A DNA stretch of 33,054 nt from Brevinematales bacterium (GTDB taxonomy: Bacteria > Spirochaetota > Brevinematia > Brevinematales > JAOACQ01), in contig JAOACQ010000093.1 in assembly GCA_026417755.1 (NCBI GenBank), positions 1 through 33,054 of the forward strand. Direction: 5' to 3'. Under the pieces are notes generated by a model that worked only from the letters and a program-made list of their open reading frames with translations, was not told the DNA's origin and ran no database searches. Every line of letters starts with the position of its first letter. Position 1 is the first letter of the stretch. The translations under genes were made by a program, and so were the position numbers. Below are positions 14,593 to 22,854 of the stretch, piece by piece.

Positions 14593-15281
14593 TTTTCAAA
14601 ACCCCATTTGTTTATTTTCAGAAATTCTTCATAAAAATTGTTTGATTTCAAAGCCCTTTTAAGTCTTTGACAAGATTCACAAACTCCACACATTTTCTCA
14701 TTATTTCTATAACAACTCCACAGATATTCAAAAGGTGCGTCTACGTCGATACCATACTTTACTATCTCATTTTTCATCATATCAATAGTATAACAAAAAA
14801 CTTTAGGCCTATAAAGAGTTGAATATTTAAATGCTTTGTTTGCTCTTTTAATAAATTTTTTTGAGTTATCTGGAAAAGTTTCTGCCTCTTCTTTATTAAA
14901 ACCAACTACAATATAATCTATCTCATAAACTTCAGCAAATGAAGCCGCAATATTCAGAAAAAGTCCGTTTCTATTAGGCACCCATACTAATTTAGCAGTT
15001 TGTTTTGTATAATCATTATCATTAAACCTATTCTCATCAAAATCGATAATATTATCCTTCTTTAAAGCATTAGAAATTTTATCAAGAAAATCAAGTTTTA
15101 TAATCTTATGTTCAATATCATATTTTTTAGCCACTAAAGACGAAGCCTCTATTTCCTTTTTAGCGGAAGCCTGCCCATAATCAAAAGTAATTATCAGTTT
15201 CACCAAAGTTTCATCAAATGCCATTTTAAAATTGACAAGAGAATCAAGTCCTGAAGATAGTAACACAATAGACTTTTTCAT
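14589..15281 (-). CDS. queC: 7-cyano-7-deazaguanine (preQ0) synthase QueC
   Basis: QueC uses ATP and ammonia to convert carboxydeazaguanine to preQ0. Signatures: the PP-loop SSGLDS at 9-14 (usually SGGxDS, so one Gly is Leu here), TFDYGQASAKKEI, the WVPNRNGLFLNIAASFAE block, and the C-terminal zinc cysteines in CYRNNEKMCGVCESCQRL. I start at ATG 15281, giving 230 residues, because GAGG lies 5 bases upstream and the conserved protein begins MKKSIVLLSSG. The frame stays open 6 codons further upstream, but that overlaps the preceding gene and has no ribosome site. queD and queE are not in this window. DUF366 overlaps its stop. Confidence 0.95.
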   Translation of the reverse strand: MKKSIVLLSSGLDSLVNFKMAFDETLVKLIITFDYGQASAKKEIEASSLVAKKYDIEHKIIKLDFLDKISNALKKDNIIDFDENRFNDNDYTKQTAKLVWVPNRNGLFLNIAASFAEVYEIDYIVVGFNKEEAETFPDNSKKFIKRANKAFKYSTLYRPKVFCYTIDMMKNEIVKYGIDVDAPFEYLWSCYRNNEKMCGVCESCQRLKRALKSNNFYEEFLKINKWGFEK

Positions 15282-15288
15282 ACATACC

Positions 15289-16575
15289 TCACAAATCAAA
15301 TTTTATATACAAACCAGTAGAAACCTGAAAATAAAATTGAGAAAAATCATAAAAAACAGCCGGTTTGATAAAAAAATTAAATAATTCAACATTAACCTGA
15401 AAAGACAATCCATTTTTCGTAACATATTTAAGGTCTGGAATCAAATAATCAGCGAAAAAATATTGCCCAGTTAACCCTACTCCAGCTTTAAAATTATAGA
15501 TTCGATCAGTAAAAAAATAATACCCAACTTCACCAGATAAAAATTTTACATCCATAGTCTGTCTATCATAATAAAAACTATTAAAACCTATGTTAACCCC
15601 ACAAGAAAAATATCTCATAAAATTATAATCAACCCCTATGGCCCAATATTCATTAACAACAGAAAAAAACTTAATTCTTATAGCATCATTCCAGCTAAGT
15701 TCAGGTTTTATAATTTTTAACTCACCATCTTCAAGATAAATGAAATCTTTATAAACAATTCTATCAAAATTATCCTTCACAATAAAATTATAATGTTCCC
15801 CAGCTTTTAGATTATTAATCTCTACACCGACAGTTATTTCCTGATCGTTAAAATAATATTTGTAACTTCTCCACATTTCTGGATTTTTTATTTTTTCAAC
15901 TAGAATTGCTCCTTTCCCTTCATACTCTATCTCTATAGTTTTACCTTTTTCAACAAAAATTTCTTTCTCAAATACCAACCTATCGTTATTATCCTTTAAT
16001 AACTTAATAATATATTTTTTATTTGCTTCAAGTGTAATATATTTATTAAAATCTTTGTTAACATATTTGGAAACAAGATTATCATTAATATACAAAAAAT
16101 AATTCTCTTTACCAACTCTGAAATTACTAAAATGAACAACTCCACTTAGTTTTTCTTCTACTATGGGTGAAAAAATCTCTATATCCTTTACAAAATTATT
16201 AATAATTTTTAAACTCTCATCAACCCCATCAAAAATTCTTCTATCAGTATATGAAAAGACATTTTTCTCTAAAATCAATTTTTCTTCACTATCATAAAAA
16301 CTTAAAAAAATACTTAATCTTTCTGTATCAACTCTGTAACTTATTTTAATCATTATATCAAATTTTTCTTTTTTCAGGAATAAAAAATTTGCATTTACCT
16401 TTTTTAACCTATTTTTTAGAGAATCTATAAAAATCTCTCCGGCTATCTCTGAGTTCTTAGTCTGAGAGAGATCAAAATAAGATAAATAAACTACAGGTAA
16501 AAAATCTTTATTCTTATTTGTTATTACAAATGAAAACATATTTGATGTTAGTAAGATTAGAAATATATACCTCAT
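15289..16575 (-). CDS. Exported protein with TolB-N-like, PEGA-like and C-terminal barrel regions
   Basis: 428 residues with a signal peptide (MRYIFLILLTSNMFSFVIT). Residues about 25-130 resemble the TolB N-terminal or CsgG-like alpha/beta fold (FIDSLKNRLKKVNANFLF; KFDIMIKISYRV). Residues about 140-290 look like PEGA/Ig-like beta repeats with lines such as 'YITLEANKKYIIKLLKDN'. Residues about 295-428 are aromatic strands ending ...VSTGLYIKFDL, as in a small outer-membrane barrel. I infer an envelope protein linking periplasm and outer membrane, with the family not recognised. It lies 7 bp after the rhomboid gene and 7 bp before queC in the long operon, so it may be a misplaced passenger or tied to the Mla group upstream. 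Confidence 0.65.
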   Translation of the reverse strand: MRYIFLILLTSNMFSFVITNKNKDFLPVVYLSYFDLSQTKNSEIAGEIFIDSLKNRLKKVNANFLFLKKEKFDIMIKISYRVDTERLSIFLSFYDSEEKLILEKNVFSYTDRRIFDGVDESLKIINNFVKDIEIFSPIVEEKLSGVVHFSNFRVGKENYFLYINDNLVSKYVNKDFNKYITLEANKKYIIKLLKDNNDRLVFEKEIFVEKGKTIEIEYEGKGAILVEKIKNPEMWRSYKYYFNDQEITVGVEINNLKAGEHYNFIVKDNFDRIVYKDFIYLEDGELKIIKPELSWNDAIRIKFFSVVNEYWAIGVDYNFMRYFSCGVNIGFNSFYYDRQTMDVKFLSGEVGYYFFTDRIYNFKAGVGLTGQYFFADYLIPDLKYVTKNGLSFQVNVELFNFFIKPAVFYDFSQFYFQVSTGLYIKFDL

Positions 16576-16582
16576 AAAATAT

Positions 16583-17251
16583 TTAAATTCGCTTATACCC
16601 TTGACTTTTTGAATAAAGAAAAACTTTTGTAAATATAAAACCTATTATTAGACCTCCAAGATGAACTAAATATGCGACTCCTCCCTGCATTGGAGCAATT
16701 ATACTCATAAAACTACCTGAAATCTGTGAGATTATCCAGATAGCTATATAAAAAATTGCCGGTATTTTCACAGGAACTATAAAAAAACCAAAAAACATAA
16801 GTGTAACAATATTTCGTAACGGAAACATAAGCATATAAGATAAAATAACCCCGGAAATAGCTCCACTGGCTCCTACTATAGGAATATCAGAAAACACCGA
16901 AAAAATTAGTTGTGGGACTAACCCAAGTGAGGCGGTAAGAAGATAAAATATCAAATACCAGAAATGTCCAAAAACATCCTCTACATTATCCCCAAAAATA
17001 TAAAGAAAAAGCATATTACCTATAAGATGTAACCAGCCCCCATGTAAAAAACTATAACTAATAAGCCTATATCCTTCATTAATCGGATCAGATAAAAAAA
17101 CCATCGGAATCATCGAAAACTTTTTGAGGATATACTCCCCCATTTCTGGATTAAAAACCTGGTACAAAAAAACACCTATATTAGCAATGATAAGCAACGT
17201 ATTTACAAATGGAAAACTCCTCGTAGGATTTTCATCTTTTATTGGGATCAT
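16583..17251 (-). CDS. Rhomboid-family intramembrane serine protease
   Basis: 222 residues with six predicted membrane helices. The catalytic dyad is Ser129 in GASGAISG (127-134) and His197 in VHLGG. The family's HxxGN element, HLIGN, is at 75-79, and the RLISYSFLHGGWLH stretch matches the L1 region. The form is the compact six-helix bacterial type with MIPIKDENPT at the N-terminus, common in the uncharacterised branch that has no known substrate. It sits 8 bp after mlaD. An active protease is expected because all catalytic positions are present. Confidence 0.93.
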   Translation of the reverse strand: MIPIKDENPTRSFPFVNTLLIIANIGVFLYQVFNPEMGEYILKKFSMIPMVFLSDPINEGYRLISYSFLHGGWLHLIGNMLFLYIFGDNVEDVFGHFWYLIFYLLTASLGLVPQLIFSVFSDIPIVGASGAISGVILSYMLMFPLRNIVTLMFFGFFIVPVKIPAIFYIAIWIISQISGSFMSIIAPMQGGVAYLVHLGGLIIGFIFTKVFLYSKSQGYKRI

Positions 17252-17259
17252 TTTACCCC

Positions 17260-18180
17260 CTACTTTCCAAAGAAGAGTATAGAAGGATTATCCTTTACTT
17301 TCTTTGAAAATTCTTCTACATTTTTCATAGTGTTATCAAGTCTTGTTCTAAACTCTTTATCCCTTACAACATTTAACACACTATTTTTATCATAAGAAAG
17401 TTTGTTAATCTCAATTGATAAATTTTTAAGTTCTGTGCTTATTATAGACATGTTTGAAACAATATTTTTTACTTCATTTTCATCTATACTCTGTATTGTA
17501 GCATTAAGTTTTTTTGTCCCGCTTTCTATATTTTCGACCGAATTATTTAATCTATTTGCAATTTCTACAGAAGTTTTAACTACATGATTTAATCTTTGAA
17601 TTGCCAGACTTATTTCAGAAGAATTGTCTTTAACAAGATAATTTAAATTCTGAATCAACTCAGAAATATTATTAAATATTGTTTGAAGTTTTTTAAGGGA
17701 TTCTTCACTTTCAGAAAAGAAAATAGTTTTTAATCCAGCCCCAGCAAATTCTATTGTCCTTGCAAATCCCATTGGTGTAATACCAATTATATAATCATTA
17801 TTTGTAATAATATTTTGAGAGTTTGGTTTATATCCGGAAACATTAATGTATTTTTGCCCCACAAGACTCGTTGAATATATACTGAAGTTCGCATCTCTAT
17901 TTAATTTGTATTTTCCATTTATCAAAACTTCAACAACTATCTTACCACTCTCAAAATTAATATTTCTCACATAACCTATAGCCGGTCCACCAGACACCCT
18001 TACTTTTGCCCCACTTTGAAGATTATCAAGAAAATCATACTCAATAAAAAATCTATAACCACCACCAAGTATAAAACTGAATTTACCAGCAAAATAAATA
18101 AAAAACAGCATCAAAAGTATTCCACTTACAAGAAATATACCTATGGCTATTGGGTTAAATTTTTTCATTGTTTTATACAT
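17260..18180 (-). CDS. mlaD: MCE/MlaD-family lipid-binding protein
   Basis: 306 residues with a single N-terminal membrane helix (about 11-32, IAIGIFLVSGILLMLFFIYF). One MCE domain follows at about 40-120, with the usual YDFLDNLQSGAKVRVSGGPAIGYV and 'SLVGQKYINVSG' elements. The rest, about 135-300, is a long helical, coiled-coil-like tail. MCE proteins form hexameric rings that carry phospholipids between membranes with the MlaE/MlaF ABC transporter, whose genes lie directly upstream. The start is ATG 18180 with AAAGGGG 6-7 bases upstream. MlaA, MlaB and MlaC are not nearby, so transport direction and substrate are unknown. Confidence 0.9.
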   Translation of the reverse strand: MYKTMKKFNPIAIGIFLVSGILLMLFFIYFAGKFSFILGGGYRFFIEYDFLDNLQSGAKVRVSGGPAIGYVRNINFESGKIVVEVLINGKYKLNRDANFSIYSTSLVGQKYINVSGYKPNSQNIITNNDYIIGITPMGFARTIEFAGAGLKTIFFSESEESLKKLQTIFNNISELIQNLNYLVKDNSSEISLAIQRLNHVVKTSVEIANRLNNSVENIESGTKKLNATIQSIDENEVKNIVSNMSIISTELKNLSIEINKLSYDKNSVLNVVRDKEFRTRLDNTMKNVEEFSKKVKDNPSILFFGK

Positions 18181-18203
18181 AATCCACCCCTTTCTATAAA
18201 ATT

Positions 18204-18962
18204 TTATGCTGAAATAGGTCCTTCTGAAAGCCCATTCACAAACTGAACTACATAAGGATTGTCAGTTTGACTAAGCTCATCTGGTGTCCCAATAAAAATT
18301 ATTTTACCTTTGTAAATCATAGCTATCCTATCAGAAATATATTTGGCACTTTTAATATCATGAGTTACAACTATAAAAGTAGTATTAATTTTATTCTTTA
18401 AACTAAAAATTAACTCATTAATGCTTGCTGTAGTTATAGGATCAAGTCCAGTTGTAGGTTCATCAAATAATACAACTGCAGGCTCTGCTACTATAGCCCT
18501 TGCAAGTGCAACTCTTTTCATCATTCCACCAGAAAGTGATGGCACAGTTAAATTTTCTGTATCTTTTAACTCAACAAGTTCGAGTGCTCTTTTTATAGCC
18601 TTTATCTTCTCCTTTTCAGAAAGTTCTGGTTTTAAATTTTCAAGGACAAAGTATAAATTTTCACCAACAGTTAGAGAATCAAACAAAGCCCCTCCTTGAA
18701 AAAGCATACCAAAACGCTTTCTTACACTATTCCATTTTTCCTCATCATCAAAATCCATTTTCTCACCAAAAATATATATATCCCCTTCATCAGGCCTCAT
18801 CAAACCAATAAGATGTTTAAGAAAAACACTCTTACCTACGCCACTCTGCCCGATAATAGTAAAAGTTTCCTTTTCTTTAATCTTAACACTTACTCCATCA
18901 AGAACTTTTTTATTGCCTAACGTTTTTTTTAAATCATACGTTTCTATAATATAACTATCCAT
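18204..18962 (-). CDS. mlaF: MlaF-type ABC transporter ATPase
   Basis: 252 residues with all ABC motifs: Walker A GQSGVGKS at 38-45, the Q-loop in FGMLFQGGALFDSL, signature LSGGMMKR at 143-150, Walker B VVLFDEP at 163-169 and the H-loop in VVTHD. The FQGGALFDSLTVGENL and MMKRVALARAI wording is diagnostic for the Mla/Mkl lipid-transport group rather than for sugar or amino-acid importers. It starts 1 bp after the mlaE stop. GGAGG lies 11 bases before the ATG, a rather long spacing, so coupling to mlaE translation is likely. Confidence 0.95.
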   Translation of the reverse strand: MDSYIIETYDLKKTLGNKKVLDGVSVKIKEKETFTIIGQSGVGKSVFLKHLIGLMRPDEGDIYIFGEKMDFDDEEKWNSVRKRFGMLFQGGALFDSLTVGENLYFVLENLKPELSEKEKIKAIKRALELVELKDTENLTVPSLSGGMMKRVALARAIVAEPAVVLFDEPTTGLDPITTASINELIFSLKNKINTTFIVVTHDIKSAKYISDRIAMIYKGKIIFIGTPDELSQTDNPYVVQFVNGLSEGPISA

Positions 18963-18963
18963 A

Positions 18964-19737
18964 CTATAGAGTTCCTCCGGATAAAATTATAAAAATAGAA
19001 CCAAGAATATAATCAAGCAAAATAACCATAAAACTTGATACAACAACTGATTTTATAGTCGCCTCTCCAACTCCTGCAGCTCCATTTTTTGCTTCAAATC
19101 CATAAAATGTGCTTATTTCCAGTATAAAACCACCTATTATTATCATTTTAAAGATAGATTCAAGAATATATTTTACCTTAAGAGGAATCTGAGCAACCTC
19201 TATATAAACACTAAGCGGAATTTCTCCAAGCATCCCAATCATTATCCATGCACCAATCATAGAAGCCATTATAGAAAAAAAGCCAAGTATGGGTAAAGAA
19301 ATCATCCCAGCTATCACTCTAGGTGTAGCAAGGAAACCTACAGGATTTATCCCAAAAGTCTTAAGGGCATCTATCTGCTCTGTAACCTTCATCGTCCCAA
19401 TATGAGCTGTAACAGAAGAACAAACTCTACTCACGACTATAAGCGAAGTAAAAACAGGCCCTAGTTCCTTAACCAAAGCTACTGATAATGCTCCGCTTAT
19501 ATATTGAGAAGTTCCGCTTATTATCGATTCAAGAGCATCACTTAATTGTAAACCCATTATCAAACCAAGAAAAAAACCTGTGCTTACAACAACAGGCAAA
19601 GATTTCACACCAATATTATAGATATTTTCTATAATGTTTACAGGTTTTTTTAAATTTTCCAAAAAATAATAAAGTGTTTCTATAAAGAATATAAAAAAAT
19701 TCCCTATTTCTCGTAATATTTCTTTAAATCTATTCAT
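18964..19737 (-). CDS. mlaE: MlaE-type ABC transporter permease
   Basis: 257 residues, an integral inner-membrane permease of the MlaE family. Family signatures are LVKELGPVFTSLIVVSRVCSS (quoted in part), EQIDALKTFGINPVGFLATPRVIAG (in part) and the late 'FYGFEAKNGAAGVGEATIKSVV' block before the last helix. About five membrane helices follow an amphipathic N-terminal helix. It works with MlaF and MlaD immediately downstream. Its start is 9 bp after the dnaB stop, so it is read from the ribosomal-protein operon unless an internal promoter exists. I saw no such promoter in the 9-bp gap. Confidence 0.94.
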   Translation of the reverse strand: MNRFKEILREIGNFFIFFIETLYYFLENLKKPVNIIENIYNIGVKSLPVVVSTGFFLGLIMGLQLSDALESIISGTSQYISGALSVALVKELGPVFTSLIVVSRVCSSVTAHIGTMKVTEQIDALKTFGINPVGFLATPRVIAGMISLPILGFFSIMASMIGAWIMIGMLGEIPLSVYIEVAQIPLKVKYILESIFKMIIIGGFILEISTFYGFEAKNGAAGVGEATIKSVVVSSFMVILLDYILGSIFIILSGGTL

Positions 19738-19746
19738 AAAAACCCT

Positions 19747-21147
19747 TTAAAACTCCTGTTCTTCATTTTCAGAAGAGGGACCTACTCCCGCTTCATCTGT
19801 ATAAGTCCTATGCCTCTCAAGATTCTCAAATTTAACAATATTAGATAAAAATGCCAGTTCAACTGTCCCAGTAGGACCATTCCTTTGTTTTTGAATTATA
19901 AGTTCGGTTACATTATTATTTACATCCTTATTATAATAAGCCTCTCTATATAAAAAAGCAACTATATCTGCATCTTGTTCAATAGCTCCAGATTCTCTTA
20001 AATCTGACAAAATGGGTCTCTTATCCTGTCTTTTTTCAACTTCTCTTGAAAGCTGTGAAAGAACAATTATAGGTATATCAAGTTCTTTTGCAAGTGCTTT
20101 TAAACTTCTAGAGATATATGAAATTTCAGCATTTCTATTTATAACCAGTTTATTAGAATCGGATGTTGTAACAAGCTGCAAATGATCTATTATAATAAGC
20201 GATAAATCATATTGTTTTTTTACCCTTCTTGCTTTTGCTCTTATTTCATTGAGTGAAATTGCTGGTGTATCATCTACAAGAATCTTAAGTTTTGACAATG
20301 CACCAGCTCCATCAACAATGTGATTCCACTGTGTCGGTGTAATATTACCTTTCCTTATATTTTGCATATCGATTCTAGCCTCGGCTGAAAGCATTCTTAA
20401 GGCTAATTCCTGAAATGACATTTCAAGTGAAAAGATTAAAACAGCATTTTTCTGAGTGGCAACATTTCTTGCTATACTTAATGCAAAAGCTGTTTTACCC
20501 ATCGAAGGTCTAGCCGCTATGACAATAAGATCTCCTCTCTGGAGTCCGCTTGTTTTATCATCAAATTCTGTAAACCCAGTCGGCACACCAGTGTATATAT
20601 GTTCATGTCGTGTAGATTTTTCTATACCATTAAGGGTTTCGGAGATTATTTCATTTATAAGTTTATAGCTTGTTCTTAATCTTCTATGGGTAACATCAAA
20701 AATTAACTTCTCAGACTCATCGCATATCTTTTCAACATTATCCATATCGCCATCATAGACAAGATCTATTATCCTTCTTGAAGCATTGATAAGACTTCTT
20801 AAGATTGCCCTGTTGATTATTATATTCACGTAAGCCATAACATTTGATACTGAAAAACTCGAATCATAAAGACGTGCTATATATTCCTGTCCCCCTGCCT
20901 GGGGAAGTTTATTTACGGCTTGTAACCTTTCAGAAATGGTTACTGCGTCTACAGTCTTACCAGAATCAAAAAGTTCATAAATAGCTCTAAAAATTATTCT
21001 ATGCTTCTCATCAAAAAAATCTTCTTCACTCAAAACTTCCATTATCTGCGGAACAAGATTGGGAGCAAAAAGCATTGCTCCCAAACATGCCTGTTCTGCT
21101 TCAATACTATAAGGTGGAACTCTTTTTAAAAGTTCGTCATATGCCAT
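19747..21147 (-). CDS. dnaB: Replicative DNA helicase DnaB
   Basis: 466 residues. The N-terminal helical domain (about 12-110) begins PPYSIEAEQACLGAML, followed by the linker and the RecA-type motor. Walker A is ARPSMGKTA at about 212-220. Walker B is IIIDHLQLV, and the arginine-finger region DLRESGAIEQDADIV is present. No intein interrupts the P-loop or other motor motifs. It is the fifth gene of the classical rpsF-ssb-rpsR-rplI-dnaB cluster and starts 2 bp after the rplI stop. Its probable loader, DciA, is encoded at 6028-6492. Confidence 0.97.
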   Translation of the reverse strand: MAYDELLKRVPPYSIEAEQACLGAMLFAPNLVPQIMEVLSEEDFFDEKHRIIFRAIYELFDSGKTVDAVTISERLQAVNKLPQAGGQEYIARLYDSSFSVSNVMAYVNIIINRAILRSLINASRRIIDLVYDGDMDNVEKICDESEKLIFDVTHRRLRTSYKLINEIISETLNGIEKSTRHEHIYTGVPTGFTEFDDKTSGLQRGDLIVIAARPSMGKTAFALSIARNVATQKNAVLIFSLEMSFQELALRMLSAEARIDMQNIRKGNITPTQWNHIVDGAGALSKLKILVDDTPAISLNEIRAKARRVKKQYDLSLIIIDHLQLVTTSDSNKLVINRNAEISYISRSLKALAKELDIPIIVLSQLSREVEKRQDKRPILSDLRESGAIEQDADIVAFLYREAYYNKDVNNNVTELIIQKQRNGPTGTVELAFLSNIVKFENLERHRTYTDEAGVGPSSENEEQEF

Positions 21148-21149
21148 AA

Positions 21150-21590
21150 CTACTCTGCAACTACTTTTAATGGAATAGTAGCAACAACTCCCTCATCAAG
21201 TTTTATTCTTACAGTATGATCTCCAAGAACTTTAATATGATCAACTATTATTTTTCTTTTATCAATATCATAGCCTTTCTCTTTCAATGCAACTGCAATG
21301 TCAGAATTAGTAATAGAACCAAAGAGTTTTCCTTCCTCTCCAGCTTTTGCTTTAATTTCAAGTGATTCCTTTTCAAGTGTTTCTTTAAGAGAAATGGCAT
21401 CTTCGTAAAACTTCTTTGCTTTTTCTTTCAATTTTTCAGCAAGTCTTGCAAGATATTCTTCCTTTCTTTTTGTTGCTACTTCTACAAGTTTTTTTGGTAT
21501 AAGATAATTTCTTGCATAACCATCTCTTACATTCTTTATTTCACCAGCTTTACCAAGCCCTACAACATTTTCCAAAAGTATAACTCTCAT
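21150..21590 (-). CDS. rplI: Large ribosomal subunit protein bL9
   Basis: 146 residues, close to the usual 148. The N-terminal rRNA-binding domain is complete: [20 protein letters not shown], then [17 protein letters not shown] long connecting helix rich in Glu and Lys follows, and then the C-terminal domain with [13 protein letters not shown] and the ending [24 protein letters not shown] precedes the ATG. The gap to rpsR is 22 bp and to dnaB 2 bp. Confidence 0.97.
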   Translation of the reverse strand: MRVILLENVVGLGKAGEIKNVRDGYARNYLIPKKLVEVATKRKEEYLARLAEKLKEKAKKFYEDAISLKETLEKESLEIKAKAGEEGKLFGSITNSDIAVALKEKGYDIDKRKIIVDHIKVLGDHTVRIKLDEGVVATIPLKVVAE

Positions 21591-21612
21591 AATGCCTCCT
21601 AAAAATTAAAAA

Positions 21613-21981
21613 CTATCTGTCAAGGAATGGCAACAAGGCAATAATTCTTGCCTTTTTGATTTCTCTTGCAATAAGTTTCTGATGTCTTGCACAATTCCCA
21701 CTTATCCTTCTTGGTAAAATTCTTCCAGAAGGCATAGTAAATCTCTTTATAAGATCCACATTTTTATAATCTATAGCACTCTCTTCAACCTGTTTTGAGC
21801 AAAATTTACAAACCTTCTTGGAAAAGAAAAATTTCTTCTTATCCGAAATTTGAGCACTCTGCCCAAAATCTTCTTTTTCTTTCTTAATTTCTTCTTCGAT
21901 CAACTCGTTTGTTACTGCCGATTCTAAAACCTTCTTTTCAAGATTTTCAATTTCCATTTCTTTTATCTTTTCTTCTGACAT
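21613..21981 (-). CDS. rpsR: Small ribosomal subunit protein bS18 with long N-terminal extension
   Basis: The S18 core is the last 70 or so residues: KVCKFCSKQ, DYKNVDLIKRFTMPSGRILPRRISG (in part), and NCARHQKLIAREIKKARIIALLPF. Four cysteines (two in KVCKFC, one in NCARH) hint at the zinc-binding form, though only three are certain ligand candidates. About 50 charged, Glu/Lys-rich residues precede the core, which is more than the usual short tail. I start at ATG 21981, with GGAGG 5 bases upstream; the TTG at 21993 lies inside that ribosome site. It pairs with S6, encoded two genes upstream. Confidence 0.95.
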   Translation of the reverse strand: MSEEKIKEMEIENLEKKVLESAVTNELIEEEIKKEKEDFGQSAQISDKKKFFFSKKVCKFCSKQVEESAIDYKNVDLIKRFTMPSGRILPRRISGNCARHQKLIAREIKKARIIALLPFLDR

Positions 21982-21998
21982 ATTTACCTCCAATTAAA

Positions 21999-22463
21999 TT
22001 AAAAATTAGGTCCACCAAAATCATCATCTTCTGATGGATCTACAGCAGAAAAATCAAAATCACTGTTGTCATAAAAATCTGATGCATTTGAAGTGGCTTG
22101 ACTGGTTGTAGAATTATCCTGTCTTGGAGATTGGCCACCAGAAGCTCCCAGAAACTCTATCCTTTCAGCTACTATCTCCACAATACTCTTTTTAACACCA
22201 TCCTGTCCCACCCAGCTTCTTTGCTCAAGTCTTCCATCTATTGCAACCTGTTTACCCTTAGTTAGAAATTTACTACAGGTTTCTGCCTGTTTGTTCCATA
22301 CAACTACAGAAAAGAACGACACATTATCATTACCATCATTCTTCTGCTTACCACCAACAGCAATTCTGAATTTTGCCACAGCAACATTAGAAGGAGTATA
22401 CTTAAGCTCCACATCACTGGCAAGACGACCAACAAGGATAACTCTGTTAATATCCCAGCTCAT
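21999..22463 (-). CDS. ssb: Single-stranded DNA-binding protein
   Basis: 154 residues. The OB fold occupies about 1-110, beginning MSWDINRVILVGRLASDVEL and containing 'FFSVVVWNKQAETCSKFLTKG'. A Ser/Gln/Asn-rich linker and an acidic tail (DPSEDDDFGGPNF) follow. The terminal tripeptide is PNF, where the common partner-binding tip is IPF or LPF; the acidic run and final Phe are kept. ATG 22463 is chosen because GGAG lies 7 bases upstream. The frame continues 5 codons further, into rpsF, without support. It binds ssDNA at forks and recruits repair proteins. Confidence 0.95.
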   Translation of the reverse strand: MSWDINRVILVGRLASDVELKYTPSNVAVAKFRIAVGGKQKNDGNDNVSFFSVVVWNKQAETCSKFLTKGKQVAIDGRLEQRSWVGQDGVKKSIVEIVAERIEFLGASGGQSPRQDNSTTSQATSNASDFYDNSDFDFSAVDPSEDDDFGGPNF

Positions 22464-22467
22464 TACT

Positions 22468-22752
22468 TTACTCCACAAGTATCATATAACGAATGATACT
22501 TTCATCAAACTTAAAAGACTTCTCCATCTCACTAATAACTTCCGGCTTCATCTCAGCCTTAACAAAGTAGTAAAAGGCCTTGTGAAAAGTCTCTCTGTTT
22601 TTGTGAATAGGATAAGCAAGATCTCTTAAACCAAGCTCTGAATCGCTAACAAACTTGTTCCCAAACTTTGTGATATAGGACTTTACCCTATCCTTAAGAT
22701 CTGAAAAATTTTCTCCTTCCCTGAACAGGAAAGTAATCTCGTAACTTCTCAT
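22468..22752 (-). CDS. rpsF: Small ribosomal subunit protein bS6
   Basis: 94 residues with the S6 pattern: RSYEITFLFREG at the N-terminus, GLRDLAYPIHKNRETFHKAFYYFVKAE in the middle (quoted in part), and a final 'FKFDESIIRYMILVE'. It is the first gene of the ribosomal/replication operon. AAGGAGG lies 8 bases before ATG. A consensus promoter sits upstream, with a leader of about 65 nt that contains an inverted repeat. S6 often represses its own operon together with S18. Confidence 0.96.
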   Translation of the reverse strand: MRSYEITFLFREGENFSDLKDRVKSYITKFGNKFVSDSELGLRDLAYPIHKNRETFHKAFYYFVKAEMKPEVISEMEKSFKFDESIIRYMILVE

Positions 22753-22762
22753 TAAAATTTCC

Positions 22763-22810
22763 TCCTTATGGACATAATAAATATGGGGATTAAAAAATAT
22801 AATCCCAAGG
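22763..22810 (-). promoter_or_regulatory. rpsF leader with hairpin, possible S6/S18 autoregulation site
   Basis: On the minus strand, GGGATT (22806-22801) is a perfect partner of AATCCC (22791-22786), with a 9-nt U-rich loop. CCTT just outside it (22810-22807) could also pair with AAGG of the ribosome site (22767-22764). S6:S18 leaders are known in other bacteria, but their CCG bulge motif is not evident here. Confidence 0.3.
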
Positions 22811-22825
22811 ATTTTAAAACAAATG

Positions 22826-22854
22826 ATTTTAGCTTATATCTCATTATCTGTCAA
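22826..22854 (-). promoter_or_regulatory. Promoter of the rpsF-dnaB-mla-que operon
   Basis: Minus strand: perfect -35 TTGACA (22854-22849), 17-bp spacer, -10 TAAAAT (22831-22826), with a predicted start near 22819. The -35 overlaps the stop codon of the nitroreductase gene. It is the only convincing promoter seen for the twelve genes downstream. Confidence 0.8.

Noticed and set aside
21982-21993. Upstream TTG start for rpsR
   Set aside because: The TTG overlaps the GGAGG that serves ATG 21981, which is the better start.
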